A stretch of 64,000 nucleotides of DNA. Origin: Membranipora membranacea (taxonomy: Eukaryota > Bryozoa > Gymnolaemata > Cheilostomatida > Membraniporidae). The stretch is from positions 12,653,001 through 12,717,000 of the forward strand of contig OU612066.1 of the NCBI GenBank assembly GCA_914767715.1, written 5' to 3'. The notes beneath the pieces were generated by a model. That model ran no database searches. It was not told the DNA's origin and saw only the letters and a program-made list of their open reading frames with translations. The translations under genes and the position numbers were made by a program. Shown here in pieces: positions 39,238-51,800 of the stretch; within the stretch, counting starts at the first letter, position 1, and each line of letters begins with the position of its first letter.

Positions 39238-39669
39238 CTAGTGTTCAAGGTTGTGAGATCCCAAAGAACATTGGGGCTGAAATATTTCCAAATTATTTGT
39301 TTCAATCGTACTCCCATTAAAGATACACTGATTAGGCGAGTTAATAAAGGGCCTACACAACAGAAACAAACATATGCCTAAACAGTTTATACATGTGCAA
39401 GCCGAAGAGTGGACCTAAACTCTGTCAATATGACGAATAACTTAATTGCCTGCATTGTAACTGATAGAGTTAATAGACAAAGCAAGATTTAAGCTACGAC
39501 TCACTCTCTCTGTTGGGTAGCAGACAGTAAATCCATACTTCTGTCCGTTCAATGTGTCGGTACATTTCCAAGTCTCCGGACAATCACTATCCTGACTACA
39601 TGGCCTTAGCGAGTCGACGGCGCATACCAAAATGCTCAGCAGTGCGACCAGTTTGATTGGAAATTGCAT
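39238..39669 (-). CDS. Small secreted cysteine-containing peptide
   Basis: The frame starts at 39,669 with a clear signal peptide (MQFPIKLVALLSILVCAVDS) followed by a short mature part with cysteines spaced as in RPCSQDSDCPETWKCTD and FTVCYPTER. A strong donor (AGA followed by GTGAGT) at 39,504 closes a 165-nt first exon. A plausible second exon, 39,276-39,238, follows a TATTTCAG acceptor in the same phase, reads PQCSLGSHNLEH and stops, for 67 residues in total. If the intron is retained, the frame instead continues to a stop at 39,442 (75 residues). No family is recognised. An extracellular peptide or a small inhibitor-like fold is an inference from the signal peptide and cysteines only. Confidence 0.45.
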
Positions 39670-40282
39670 GTTAGTTTTGTTAGTCAGTTTATAATGGGTT
39701 ACCCTTACGAAAGAGTGTTTTGTATGGTTAGAACAAGGAATTCACTCCTTGGTTAGAATGAAGAGAACAGAGGTGAAATGTAACATTGTGGAACATCCTA
39801 TAGTATATAATTCATACACAAGTTATGATCTCATGTAGATAACATGAACTATCACTGACAGATGGGATAATTCCCATGCAGTCGACAACAGAGTTGATGC
39901 TACCTGATATCTGAAAATTGAAAATATACATTGACGACTTTTAATGATCTTGACCCACATTGTGGAAGACTTTACTGACTGTAAGTTCAAGACCATAGAT
40001 AGCACAGTAAAAAAGGCTATTGAATTACTTTAATCACTTGAAACTAAATAAAATTTATAGCACACTATACAACAGCATGGAAATACATATAAAAATATAT
40101 TATCTAATATCAAGGAAGGATATTTCTGTCTGGATCCCAAGAGGGTTTCTAAAGTGATTATGAAGTACCGGAATTGGTCAAGCAGAGCATCCTGCCTTTC
40201 TCAATCATGGTGTAAATGAAGAGATGAGTTCCAGTAGTAGCAGACAAGCTCGTGTCAGTATTACTATTAAATTATCAGAATT

Positions 40283-40314
40283 CATACATAAATACATACA
40301 TACATACATACATA
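40283..40314. repeat. CATA tetranucleotide microsatellite
   Basis: Repeated CATA units with one interruption, lying in non-coding sequence. Confidence 0.9.
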
Positions 40315-42365
40315 GATGTTACAACATGAAAAACTAATACATACAGAAATAAGAGGCCGATATCAAGATTTCACTGTTTACTGACAGCTAGTTTTCATTG
40401 GTGGTCATCAGTTTTTTTCAAACAAATTCTATCTTTAGTTCATAGATGAAAGAAAAGTATTTTATCAAATAAGAAGATATTTTGTTTAAGGCAAACTTCA
40501 GGTGTCGAATTATTCTTCAAAGAAAAGTATTTGAGGAGATTACAATTTTTATCTCAACACGAAACCATACCTGATCCTTCACATATGAACAGATCATTGT
40601 TTAGTACTTTGATCTCATTGATGATGGATCACATGCGAATACAATACACATGACAAATTTGCATCGTTGAGAGTGCCACCGATTTAAACTCCACCCACCG
40701 AAGTATAATATTACATTACCCGGTGAACAATCAACTGTATAGGAAGTTTTGTGCACAGTACGCTACGTTAGAACAAGTTTGATATTGCAAATATATATCT
40801 GGTACCTGTCTCTTGCAATATCCCTCCGCCACCACAAGAAGAACAAACTTGCTCTAACACTAGGCAATGTTTTTCCCAATTTTTATCATCTCCTCATGAC
40901 AGAATGGGTTGTAACCTTATGGATTTGTCCCCATCGACCTTTTTATGACACATTTCCAATGTGTCAGTTACGTTGGTATGATGGTAGATTCCCTACGCAA
41001 GTGTTGGGTGTCATGATTTTCTGACATAGAGCCAAGACCTGATTATAAGATAATTGGAAGCTAACTAAGATAAATGTGAGCAAGTTAGTGTTGATAGTAA
41101 AACCAAAAAGCATCATCCCAATTTTTCATTCATTTTTTGTTTATCCATCTCAAAACACCATTTGGAACTAATTAATTCTGTGATTGTATTTTCAACGTCA
41201 TAATATTTGGCCAATATTTTGTTTGTAAACAAATTATTGATAATAAATCTATCTAGATTATGTACCTAGTGCTCCCTCCCCCTATTTATTGCCCAATATC
41301 TTCAGACAGTTATCCAACATGCTTGTGTACAGTTCAACACCCGAATAATAGAGAAAGATCAGTTATGAATTAAGATATGAAATATTCTTATCTCTGCATA
41401 GCATATGTCTTGCAAAGATCAAGTCATTGTATTTTAGCAAAAAAAGTTGAATGCCGACTCAGCAAATCATAATTGCTGTTTTTGTGCATTCCATATTTTT
41501 AAACAGTACTAGCCGATTGAGTAAAAAAAAATACCAAAGCACATCATGAAAGTGTGTATTGTTATTTCTGTTCAACACATGTCAATCCTTTGTATGCTCC
41601 ATTCGTATGTTTGGTTATGAACATGCCATCGCAGGGATGGTTTGTTAAGAAAATTTAGTATCTGCGCTTTCTATGATTGCAGTGACAAGCCACCACACCT
41701 TAACTTGGCAAGGAAAGTTGCATCTTGAAATGCATAACATGGCGAAGAATGATTGTAGAGGAAGGTATATATTTGGCTCCAAACACGGCAGCTGTGAAAG
41801 AGACAATCACAAAAGCCAGATCAAGATAAAGTACATTATGTGACCATCATACATACAAAACCAAGTGAAACTGAATCATCACCATCTTACTATGTCATTC
41901 TTCTTCCTGTAGATTTCAAAATTCGTTAGTCGAAAAGATCGATGACTGCCTAAAATGACATTCCAAAACAAGCATTGATAAAAACTGCAAGGAATTTAAT
42001 TTTAATAAAATAAATGGAGGAAAGTTTATTCTTTTCATGCATCGGGTATTGCAAGCCTATCACAACAGAATTTCACAAGGGTCAAAGAGAACATAAACTG
42101 TTGCAAAGCAAATGACCAGGAAGAAAAAACCTAAGCAGCATGTGTGATGTAATTCTTCCTCATTGGGCTACTGACCTTAAATAAAAGAAACAATTTATTT
42201 CTATAAAGAGAGCAAATTCCATTCTTATGTCATACTACATTACCATGAGGAAAAGCTCTAACGCAACAAAGAAACATAATGTCTGACTAATATTTCATAT
42301 GGTCAATTTTTATGAATCGGATGTTTCTTAATTGAATAATTGCACATTGTGAATTATGTAAGTGC

Positions 42366-42380
42366 GGGGGGGGGGGGGGG
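42366..42380. repeat. Homopolymeric G-run of 15
   Basis: Fifteen consecutive G residues in otherwise AT-rich sequence. It could be length-unstable or an assembly-sensitive site. Confidence 0.9.
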
Positions 42381-42718
42381 TCTAATGATGCAATAGCTCT
42401 GTCAAATCTGTCATATCTGTGCCAGCTTCCGAGTTAATTTCATGGTATTTATGGTTGACATGGCTGTATATGGTAAAATTAACTTTATGTACGGTTTTAA
42501 ACTCGTACATGGCGGGACAACTATTACTTTTGGGGAACAATCTGATATTTGTAGTAGTTACAAAACAGAGTGTTTCATGAAAAACACCCTTGTAAGTAAT
42601 TATGGGTTCAGCCTTCATTGTAATAATTATTGATCGAGGATAGGAAGAGGATGGGGGAGGCTAAAAATCTTATCCTCAAATAAAAATATCACTTAGATGG
42701 AAAATGTTCCCCTAAAAC

Positions 42719-42807
42719 TAGCCTGTCTTGACAAGCTGTTTTAGGTGACAGGGGAGGGGGGGGGGTGCACTGACCCCTCCAAAACAAAAAACTATCAAGA
42801 CAGGCTA
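42719..42807. mobile_element. Short relative of the 37-kb inverted-repeat element
   Basis: Inverted 15-base ends (TAGCCTGTCTTGACA and TATCAAGACAGGCTA, one mismatch when folded) flank a 59-base interior that contains a G-run and a complementary-looking C-rich part. It shares the core TAGCCTGTCTTGACAAGCTG with the element at 37,138. It has no coding capacity and is probably a truncated copy of the same MITE-like family. Confidence 0.55.
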
Positions 42808-44056
42808 CCCTAAACCCTGTTGTGGAGTTATGAGGAAAATGGGTGATTTGTTCGGAAATCTTGCTATAGGATGTCGCTAAGCAAAAGGGGAAGGAGATTC
42901 AGCTTCTGGTGGCAATGACGCTATGACTTTAAAATACTGATACCTGATTGGTCATTCAATAGTTTTCTAGGATGAGCTGTGTGCAGGACAAATAGGACCA
43001 GGAGAGGATAATACATCTCATTCTCAAAGTTAGGTTTACCCTGGAATCTTAAAAAGTTAAATGACAACAACTTGTCTTCACTGCGTCTAATATGGGCGTT
43101 TAGAGGTGAAGTTGGTATTCCAAAGATAGTGGAGTTAAAAACACAGACGGTGCATTGACATGAACAATTAATCCACACAAAACTTAGTTTGTTGGTCAGA
43201 AGAGAAAGATGAATCAATATATTTGTGATAATTACAAATTTTTCAATGCAGTATCCCTTTTTGGAGCCAAACATTTTCTTATAACAGCCAATTTAGTACA
43301 AAGCATGGGTCTCAATTGTGGTATTTACAAGAGGGTTATGAATAGAGGTTTTATATATCATAAATCTACCGGTTATGAGTTACGGTTATGAGTAACACTC
43401 AACTACAATTGCATCAGTGTCCAGATCTTTCTGCAGTTATGATATTCACATTTCAAAGAAAGGATTTGACGCAATATTATAAGTGAGATACAATCTAAGG
43501 CTCTTCAGTCCTCAGGGTTTTCTAAAACTCCATTGAATTCCCTGATGTGCCCGCCATTTCCTCATCAAAAGGCCATTTTCAGAGGTTTGTAACATGCACC
43601 CATGAGCTACAAGAGCGCAAAGCACCAATACACAAGAAGGTTATTTCATATCTATGGGGAGAGGAACTATTCCAAATATGTGACTTGTTTACGATGAAAA
43701 CATTTTATGGGAGCGTTAATAACTTTTGTTTTCCGTAATGGGAGATTAGGAAAGACTCGTGTGACCACACTGGACAATGCTAGACCGGAGGTTAACACGA
43801 CTTTGTAAAGTTGTAAAAAAATGAAGACGTATTTTCATCCCGTTGCTGTTGAAAAAATTATTCTCTGGTTTCAATTAATTTACAGTGCGCAAGATCTTTC
43901 TTTCCGTATCACATACAAAGACAATCTTGTGAAGCAATAATATCATCATATAGACATAGTGTTTGATGAGGAATTTTTATGAAGCTCCATTATGCTTGAA
44001 AGATACGCTTACAATCTAATCTATCTTGTTTTCTATATACATAATAACGCAGTTGA

Positions 44057-44064
44057 TGACGTCA
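44057..44064 (+). promoter_or_regulatory. Palindromic cAMP response element (CRE)
   Basis: A perfect TGACGTCA lies 38 bases upstream of a TATA box and about 75 bases upstream of the inferred transcription start of the peptide precursor gene. CREB/ATF-family factors bind this site, and it is common in promoters of animal neuropeptide and hormone genes. The position relative to TATA supports function. Confidence 0.65.
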
Positions 44065-44101
44065 CACAGTGTTTATGGATTAGTGTGAGTAATAGCTCTC
44101 C

Positions 44102-44108
44102 TATATAA
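44102..44108 (+). promoter_or_regulatory. TATA box of the peptide precursor gene
   Basis: TATATAA in the context CTCCTATATAAGC lies about 30 bases upstream of a presumed transcription start near 44,132. It is followed by a 5' UTR exon that ends at a strong donor (GTGAGT) at 44,234. Confidence 0.65.
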
Positions 44109-44131
44109 GCATACTGACATGGCTGCAGAGA

Positions 44132-44233
44132 GTATAAACGCATAAGAGCTCAAAGTGTTAACTTCTCTAAATTTTGTGCTAATCCACCAAAAAATTACTA
44201 AGATTACCATCCAAAGTCAAGCCAAAACATAAG
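44132..44233 (+). other. Non-coding 5' UTR exon of the peptide precursor gene
   Basis: The start is inferred from the TATA spacing. The end is marked by ATAAG followed by GTGAGT. The acceptor of the next exon (CTGTAG at 44,580-44,585) sits seven bases before the start codon. There is no ATG in the inferred exon that would compete in a good context. Confidence 0.5.
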
Positions 44234-44592
44234 GTGAGTTTGTAAAAGTTTTAACTCATGTTAATATTTGTTTGCGTGTAGAACACTTTTCATCATGTTC
44301 ATCTCGTTGAGAGACTAAAACAGCTGTTAGCCCAGAAAAAACCATATACCAAAAATATCTTTAACGTCTATATTGTACTGACATTTTTAAGCTGGACATT
44401 TATGCGTAGCAATCTAAGATTTAAATGTCTTTTGAAAAAATGGTATTTACAAAACGACAGCTTGATATCACAACACCAGGCCATGCGTACCATTTTATTG
44501 TTTAATGCATAAAATTCAAACGTTGACTGTTCTTTAATGTTTTTATTATATAACAGAAACTTTACTGTGGAATTTTCGTCTGTAGATAGAAA

Positions 44593-45807
44593 ATGAAGAT
44601 GACCACAACACAAACTCTAGTCATTGTCTTAGCTTTAACATGCCTGGTATCCGAACTCACTGCTCTACCAAGGATACATTTCGGCTCGAAATTACATCGT
44701 CAACAACCCAGTATTGAGGAATCTCAAGACAATACATCTAACGAAGTTCCATCTCTGCATCGTAGTGGAGAAACGCTCAAAAGTATACTTAATCCATCAG
44801 CAAAGAGATTCAAGAGAACCATAAGTAAGTGAAAAAACTAAGTCGACTTTAACATCGACATATCTCTCTGCACAAGTCTTGATCACAAAACAATTACATG
44901 GCGCTATTTTGCTGCCGTGTAAAAAGAAACAATACATTGCGCCGAAATGTTGTTGAAAGCTTTGACTTGTTTTTACAATGATGCCACTCAAAGGCAGGCA
45001 GCACATAGTCTGTCTGGAAAACTTTCATGAGTGGGGAAATTGAGAAAACTTTGTTGTAAGCTTAAATATTTACCTGCATATCACAAAAGTTGTAGATACC
45101 GTCTCACTTTCTAAAGGTATATTTTGTCGCAATCTGCAGCGACATCCAACACAAATAGAGCGTGAAAGTAGCTGATGACAAACTCAAGCCTTTTGTAACA
45201 GAAATCAATATATTTTTGTGCCAGAATTGAGTCATAAGTGGCAAAGTTTTATTTCAAAAAATGGTGGCAATGGAACAAAGCAACAAAGCATCATTTGTCC
45301 TTTAAAAGGTTACCTTATAGTAGCCTATATTTGATATATATCATAACATATTTTCAGGCTAATTAAACAGAATATTCCTAGAAATGGCGATTAGCATCTA
45401 AATGCGGAAAACTTTAAGAGCCAAACTCACAGCGGTGATATAAATGACAGCCGCAGTAAATTTGGCTATTAGAAGTTTTCCACATTATATTTATATCACA
45501 AATCACCTTTTTTAAATATGAAAACAAAATTTTTTATTGAAGTTGATAAGTGATTTATTTCCCTGGATGACTTCAGCCAGCACATTTTTTGCACCATCAA
45601 CAACGCTACTTACTCTTCAGAATTTTCTTTGTTTGTACAATCAGTTAATATTATTATATTTTTATAGTGGGATTTGATAATATTGATCAGGCCACCTCAG
45701 CGCTAGAGAGGATGAGACAGAGAAGAATAAGACATAACCATCACAATGTACAGGAGGAGGATGTGAGGCTTCTCTTTACTCTCTTAGCCGGAGCCAGAGG
45801 TGACTAA
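44593..45807 (+). CDS. Secreted peptide-hormone / neuropeptide-like precursor
   Basis: Two coding exons, 44,593-44,824 and 45,668-45,807, encode 123 residues. Residues 1-24 are a signal peptide (hydrophobic TLVIVLALTCLVSELTA). A spacer of about 50 residues follows, then A-K-R-F-K-R at 70-75, a furin/prohormone-convertase type site. Residues 76-123 could be a mature chain starting TIMGFDNIDQATSALERM, helix-forming and rich in Arg, with a second multibasic site RQRR at 94-97 and a hydrophobic LLFTLLAGARGD end. The intron falls just after the cleavage site, as in several vertebrate peptide-hormone genes. There are no cysteines after the signal peptide and no C-terminal amidation glycine before a basic pair. 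Size and layout recall long helical class-B GPCR ligands (PTH, CRH), but the residues do not identify a family. An alternative 3' end splices at 45,799 to 45,902-46,062 in frame and gives 174 residues. The CRE and TATA upstream support a real gene. Confidence 0.65.
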
Positions 45808-48801
45808 ACTCGCCACAACTCTCAATTCTCGATATGACCAAATCTAGGTGCCAAAACTCACATCTCTAGGTTGGTATTTTTATTTCATGTTTTACTCTCA
45901 GATGGTATCAGGGAAAAAGAAGTACTTGGTGAAATGTTCGGTATTCTCGATGAAAACATTGTTTCAACCCAATTTCAACACCAGTATGCAATGTGCAGAG
46001 TTAAATATTTTTTTATAGCAGGAAAATTTGTAGCTGAAAATTTGCAAGATCACTTGTCTTAAACTCCCTTGACCCCAGGCTGGCTAGGCTCAATTATACG
46101 GACGACGCGCAAATTTCATAGTAAAGTAACAGTTGCAAAATAGCATGAAAGAGTTTTGGCAAAGATACAGTGCACTAGGATGTCAACACTTAAATTTGGC
46201 GTCTTTGTCTACAGCTTTTTGACAAGAGACTGCAGAACAAACGCATAGGTCAAGGAAAAAAACATGAATCTAAAAGATAAACGTCTTTGTAAAAATTGTT
46301 GATAATATTTGACGCGGTGCGTAATGGCTACGCGTAGATGAATTGCAGTTATTCGCAGGGAATCAAATCGATACAGGAAATGCTAATGCTTTCTGCGTCC
46401 GCATAAATAACTGATATGATCTTCAGTCGAGGAAATCATTTCAGAGACAATCAAAGTTACAAAAAGTTGCGAGCGATTTGCTCAGTTTATGAAGCTAATC
46501 CACTATTACACCAGTAAAGTGCTGCTTGACTTTATGCTGACTGCCTTAAATCTAAGCAGCGATGGAATCCGGACCTATCAAAATGCTTTAACTGATGTAC
46601 TTGTAGCGAGTTTAAACGGGAATTGGGAAGACAAAAACATTGGTTTATCATCTTCTACAGTCTCAACATGATTGATACTCATCTGATAAACTATATTGAA
46701 GCTATAACAGCAAGAATTAATGGCCAGATCTGTTGTGAAATCTTTAGATCCATCTTTGTGTCCACAAAAGTTATAACTTTATATTGCACACCAAACATTA
46801 TCTGTAAGGTTTATCATAACAAAACTGAGCCAGCTGGAAACCAACCAAAGAAGCCCAATACATTCGGTCTACAGTCCAGTGACCAGAGAATACAGAAGCT
46901 TGCACATGCACTTTGTATCCAATGATTTAGAGAAAAACGGGAAATTCATAGCACCCACAGTATTTGTGCTTACATCAAAAGTTAAATACTTGACATACCA
47001 GCCTCTCATAAACTGCTAATGTTGTTTGTTTTATACCTGGTCACTATGCTGAATAATGACATGGCAGCATTTTGAACGATTATGTAACCAATTGTTACAG
47101 ACTTAGCTTAGTCAGAGTTAAGCAATCAAAAATCCGCCAACGTGACACGTGCGGCAGGGCAGAAAATTATCATCTATCATCTATAATTCATATATAAAAG
47201 AGAGTGCATAAAGACCTTACCACCCACACGGCACTTGAACATTTTGAGAACCGGTCCAAATTTAGATACTTTGAAGGATTTCGTTGAACTATTTTATCAG
47301 TCACAACTAAACTATTTATTTGTAAGGCGTTGGCGTTTGAATCCTGATTGCATAAATGTGTTGTTAAAAATGCAAACAAGACATGCCTACACCGGACGTC
47401 ACGCACTGATCAAACAGCTACCAGAACTTGATATTTTTGGTATCTTGTTACTAACAACACTATTGTTTTTATTACAGGAAGCAATGCTGTGATATTCCGC
47501 TATTTGGACAGAAACCATATATGTGCACAATCAATGACAAAGCTATAAATGTCAAACTATGAATGGGCGTTTGTTGTGGAAAGTGAGACACATACGCAGT
47601 TAAAAGATGGGACTGTACCTTTTTGTACCACGAAACAGACTTCCAGTTATTATTTTATAAATCATATCACATTCACCAATAATGAATCATTCCAGAGCTT
47701 ACCTATACCTTGACAATCTCACTTACTGCCTGTTCTGTTTTGAAAATATTTATTTTTTACGCTTATTATAATATTTATTTTATACAATTATTTATTGCCA
47801 TCGCACAATTTGCCACGCAACACTGCAATATACAATGTCTTTATATGACTTTAAAATTATTGCTCTTAGCTTGTTACATTCAAATCAAAGTTTTATTTTC
47901 TAATTTACTATATATACTATGATGGTCATCCCGGTGAAATAGATGAGTCATTTTGATAGGCAATTTTATTAATCTACCTGGGTCCGTCAGACCAACTGAA
48001 TCAGTTGTTTTTCTATGTGATAAAGATTTTCATCAATAAAAATTGCTAAAAGCACTTGCAGACAAAGGCGATGATTTCAGATTCCTCTCTAGGGACAGCC
48101 TGTGACACCTCGATTTAAGTTCATTGAGAAAATAAAATATCAGTGAACTTAAATTTTAGTCATCCATGGCTTTATCACACCCTGGAGATGACTGTTCTCA
48201 ACAGCTTTGCAGAAATAATTGGTGTGTTTTTATTAACCGTTGCAGCAAAACATCTTGAATCAACCGAGTACCATGGCCCACTCAATTTAATGATAAATTG
48301 TATTTATTTACATTTAGATAATTTAACAACCGGAATATAATATTCTCAAAATAGTATTCCAAAAATCCATAAGTAAGGCAATGCCCTTTAATATGACATG
48401 GCACAAACACCAACAGAAGATGAGTATGCCTTGGGTTTGATGAGCTTGTACCTGCAAACAACGTAGTACCATTCTGTGTTGATCAATCTATTAGACTTAA
48501 CACCAACTGAGGTGTAATATAAATTGATAAGGGCCATGAGCTGAGCAGATCTACATTTGTGATCATTTGTATTTGCAGTTGGCAGAGTTCTAAGTTAAGA
48601 ATGACCATATCGGTTTTCATTCCCCTTTGGTGTTAGTACCATGGACACCAGGGACAACAACAAGCCAGTACATGATGTTAAAGGCAGCCATTCAATGGTC
48701 AACCCTACGTTCACATTACATATTGATCCCCAACATAGAAGAATGCTAATATCCCTCGATGATATTCTATACATAAATGTCAATGCCCCGTCTGCTCCTG
48801 C
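45808..48801. other. Downstream region between the peptide precursor and receptor B
   Basis: About 3 kb. It includes the possible alternative last exon of the peptide gene at 45,902-46,062, which follows a good acceptor and stays open to a TAA. Otherwise I see no supported gene; frames at 46,489-46,925 and 47,235-47,492 have no recognisable domains. The 3' UTRs of the convergent peptide and receptor B genes should lie here. Confidence 0.5.
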
Positions 48802-51800
48802 TCAGAACTTGTCGTCATCTGACCGATGCCGCTTGAAGCTGACTGTGATACTTTTTCTCTCTCTGTCAGGTGATTTTTTATTATGATGAAACTTTTTGTC
48901 ATCCTCGTGAGTTCGGTGGATCTCCACAGATGCCCTCTGCAGTCCATTCTCCATAGCCACATTGACATACGCAGTGTCTGAGGTAAGATCATCAACCTCT
49001 GCAGTAAACAAAGGTTAACATATCATCTTTATTTACTACATTGCTGTATAATTTGTGGTAACAATGATAATAATTTACTTAAATGCTGACAATAGTTTGA
49101 ACTAAAAAAGTAGGCATAACCAAGAGGAAAAAGGTATTCACTTCACTACAGGAAAAGTTTGCATGCTAGCAGCTAGCAGCTAGCAGCTAGCTGCTAGCTG
49201 CTAGCTAACATTTATTCACCTTCTCTTCACCATGAGATCTCACCTTATCTAGCTAAAATTAGTTTTTGCTCAACTTCAGTCACACTGGCTAATCTAAGCT
49301 TCAGCTAATTTTACTCTACTTATCTATGGTGTTTATCATTCCCTTTGGTTGCTTGGAGACAAATTTGCATGTGTAGTAAAAATGATGCTCATAAATTTTA
49401 GTTGTTATACTGGAAATTGGCATGTAATGTGCGTCCTCAATTACACTTTCAGAACCGAGGCATTACCCTGTTTTGGATATTGAATATTCTAGATGTTTCT
49501 TTTATGTTGCTATATGCTTAGAATCTCAATTGTATATTGTGTTTGTATAGTTGCAATATTCAACTTCGCTTCTTAAAATTTTACAATGACCAAGGGATTT
49601 ACCCTATTCGAAGTTATATCCTCACATTGATTGGGGAGACAACTACATGGTGAAAGTAGAAAGGGAAAAATCGATAATTAATACAAAGATAAATCAATCA
49701 TCAACAGATAATGATGTACTAATCCACAATATGACTCACCTATCATAACATCGGAGATCTCACGATCCATTTGGCGGCATTCCTTTGCTGATTTCACCCC
49801 ACCAGTTGCCGCTTTCTTTTGTCTGCAAAAATGATGTGGCAAACAGGTATAAAAATATAAAAAACAGAGAATATTTTAAATTCTTGATTGTTCTTTCTGT
49901 TTTTCCCATTTCAACCACAAAAGAAAAGAAGAAATCTGTGAAATATTGTGATAATAGGCCTCAATCCGTCGATAAGCAGGGATTACTTTTATGACATGCC
50001 TGCTTCAATTGGTCAATTCCAGCCATGTCACTCGGTTATGTCGATTCCCTAATGTCCTAAATCCAAGTTGGGATGATCTAAGATGGGATGATCACCAATG
50101 TGAATGAGAGTGGGCAAAACTGAAGTGTTTTGTGATAGAGCAAAGTAAATGATGGATTACTTGGCGCTGGTAGGTAAAACTTGGCTGATTAACCTATCAT
50201 TCTTGGCTCATTTTGTAGATATTTAGTTCACATAGTTGATGTTGATGTATAGCAATGATGTTTGCATTGGCGGATGGAAACTAAGACATGGATGAAAATG
50301 CATTATTTCTTATGTAAATCTAAGGAACTGTGCTTGCGCCAACACTCAAAACATTTGTAAAGTTGATAGCAAGATCTCCTTTAGAAATCGGAGTCATTGG
50401 CAAGGTGCACGTGGTACCATCATAATTAATAATCCAAAAAGAATAATCCCAACAATTTATTAAACTCCATGACAGATCATGATAATAACTCTTAGTGGGT
50501 CGGTGAGACCACAGGGAATTAAAATTGAATTTACTTACCTTTGTTTAAAGACGATCACTGCTAGAGTAACTATGACAATGAACAGAAATACAGTGATCAG
50601 TGATATAGCTAACTCGAACACAACTACGCTCCTTTCACTCTTCTTAGCTTGTATCTGGTCGCCATCTATGGAAATCAGAGAAAAGGTAATTGGAAAGGTA
50701 GATACATGTAGATAGACATGCCAGAGATGCTATTCCCAAAAATTGGTGCGAAAATTGTATTCAATCTTTGCTGATTGTGTGACAGCCAACCCTCATTCCT
50801 CAACCAACTATACTCAGTAAAAGCCTAAGAATCAATCTGGTTGGTTTTCAGTAGGTTCGACTCTCCTCTTCTCCAAATAAGGACAGGTATTTTGGCTTGG
50901 TGCAGCGCAGGATTGAACATCGTCCAGTGGTATGGATGGAGAAGGTTGGCATAGTAAGTGTCAGAATCAATTTTGAGGAAACTTAACCATATACCAATTT
51001 AAGTAACTTCATAAGGCAGCAGAGGTGATCCATTCACTAACGAGGCTTCCTTATGAATAAAAGGGAATGTGGCACTTTGTTTCCAAAGCTGTTACCATAA
51101 TCAAGCATCATATAGGGATGGGGAAACATGGGGGGAGGGGCTAGCATCTATTGGTTATGATCCTGACAATTTTAATTGTATTATGAATTGATTAATACCA
51201 AACCTGCTGGATCTGTATGATCATTCTCGCTAATCCTGATACATCTGGCATCATCTTCCCATGTGCCATCCTGATAACATTTAGCTGTGAAACTAAATGA
51301 GCCTTTACCAAAGTACCCGTCCTGACACTGGATACTCATATCATTACCATAGGTAATACGATTCACTGCGGCAAAGTTACGACCCTCCCACGGACAGCCG
51401 ACAACTAAAAACAAGTTAGTAGTAGAAAAGTGTGACGAACTATCATAGAAATGTTTTGGTTGCAGTAAAAAAAAACAAATTATGAATTCATCATTCATTT
51501 ATGTGATATAGTCAGGTGGAAATTGAGAGGAAATTAAATTAATTGAAAACATTTTATATCCGTAATGAGATTGATCACAGTGGATGCTACCTTACAACCA
51601 CTTGAACATATCAGCCAATACAAGTATCAAAAATCACTTCCATGTTATCTTGTCATCATAAATCAAAGAAGATAAATAAGGTGCATAACACTGCAAAGCA
51701 AGGTAGAAACACCTTACCTGTGTATTTGAGTAGGAAGCCGTGATCACCAGGACCATTTTGGATTTGGTAGGTGAGTGATGGGACACCATCATCTATTGCC

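Larger units (their letters stand above)
39670..44056. other. Non-coding region between the cysteine peptide and the peptide precursor
   Basis: No supported gene in about 4.4 kb. It holds a CATA microsatellite (40,283-40,314), a 15-base G-run (42,366-42,380) and a short inverted-repeat element (42,719-42,807). Open frames such as 40,749-41,024 and 42,921-43,274 have no recognisable domains and no convincing splice partners. Confidence 0.55.

Noticed and set aside
50840-50880. GGTTCGACTC, like a tRNA B box.
   Set aside because: No matching A box or cloverleaf could be formed around it.
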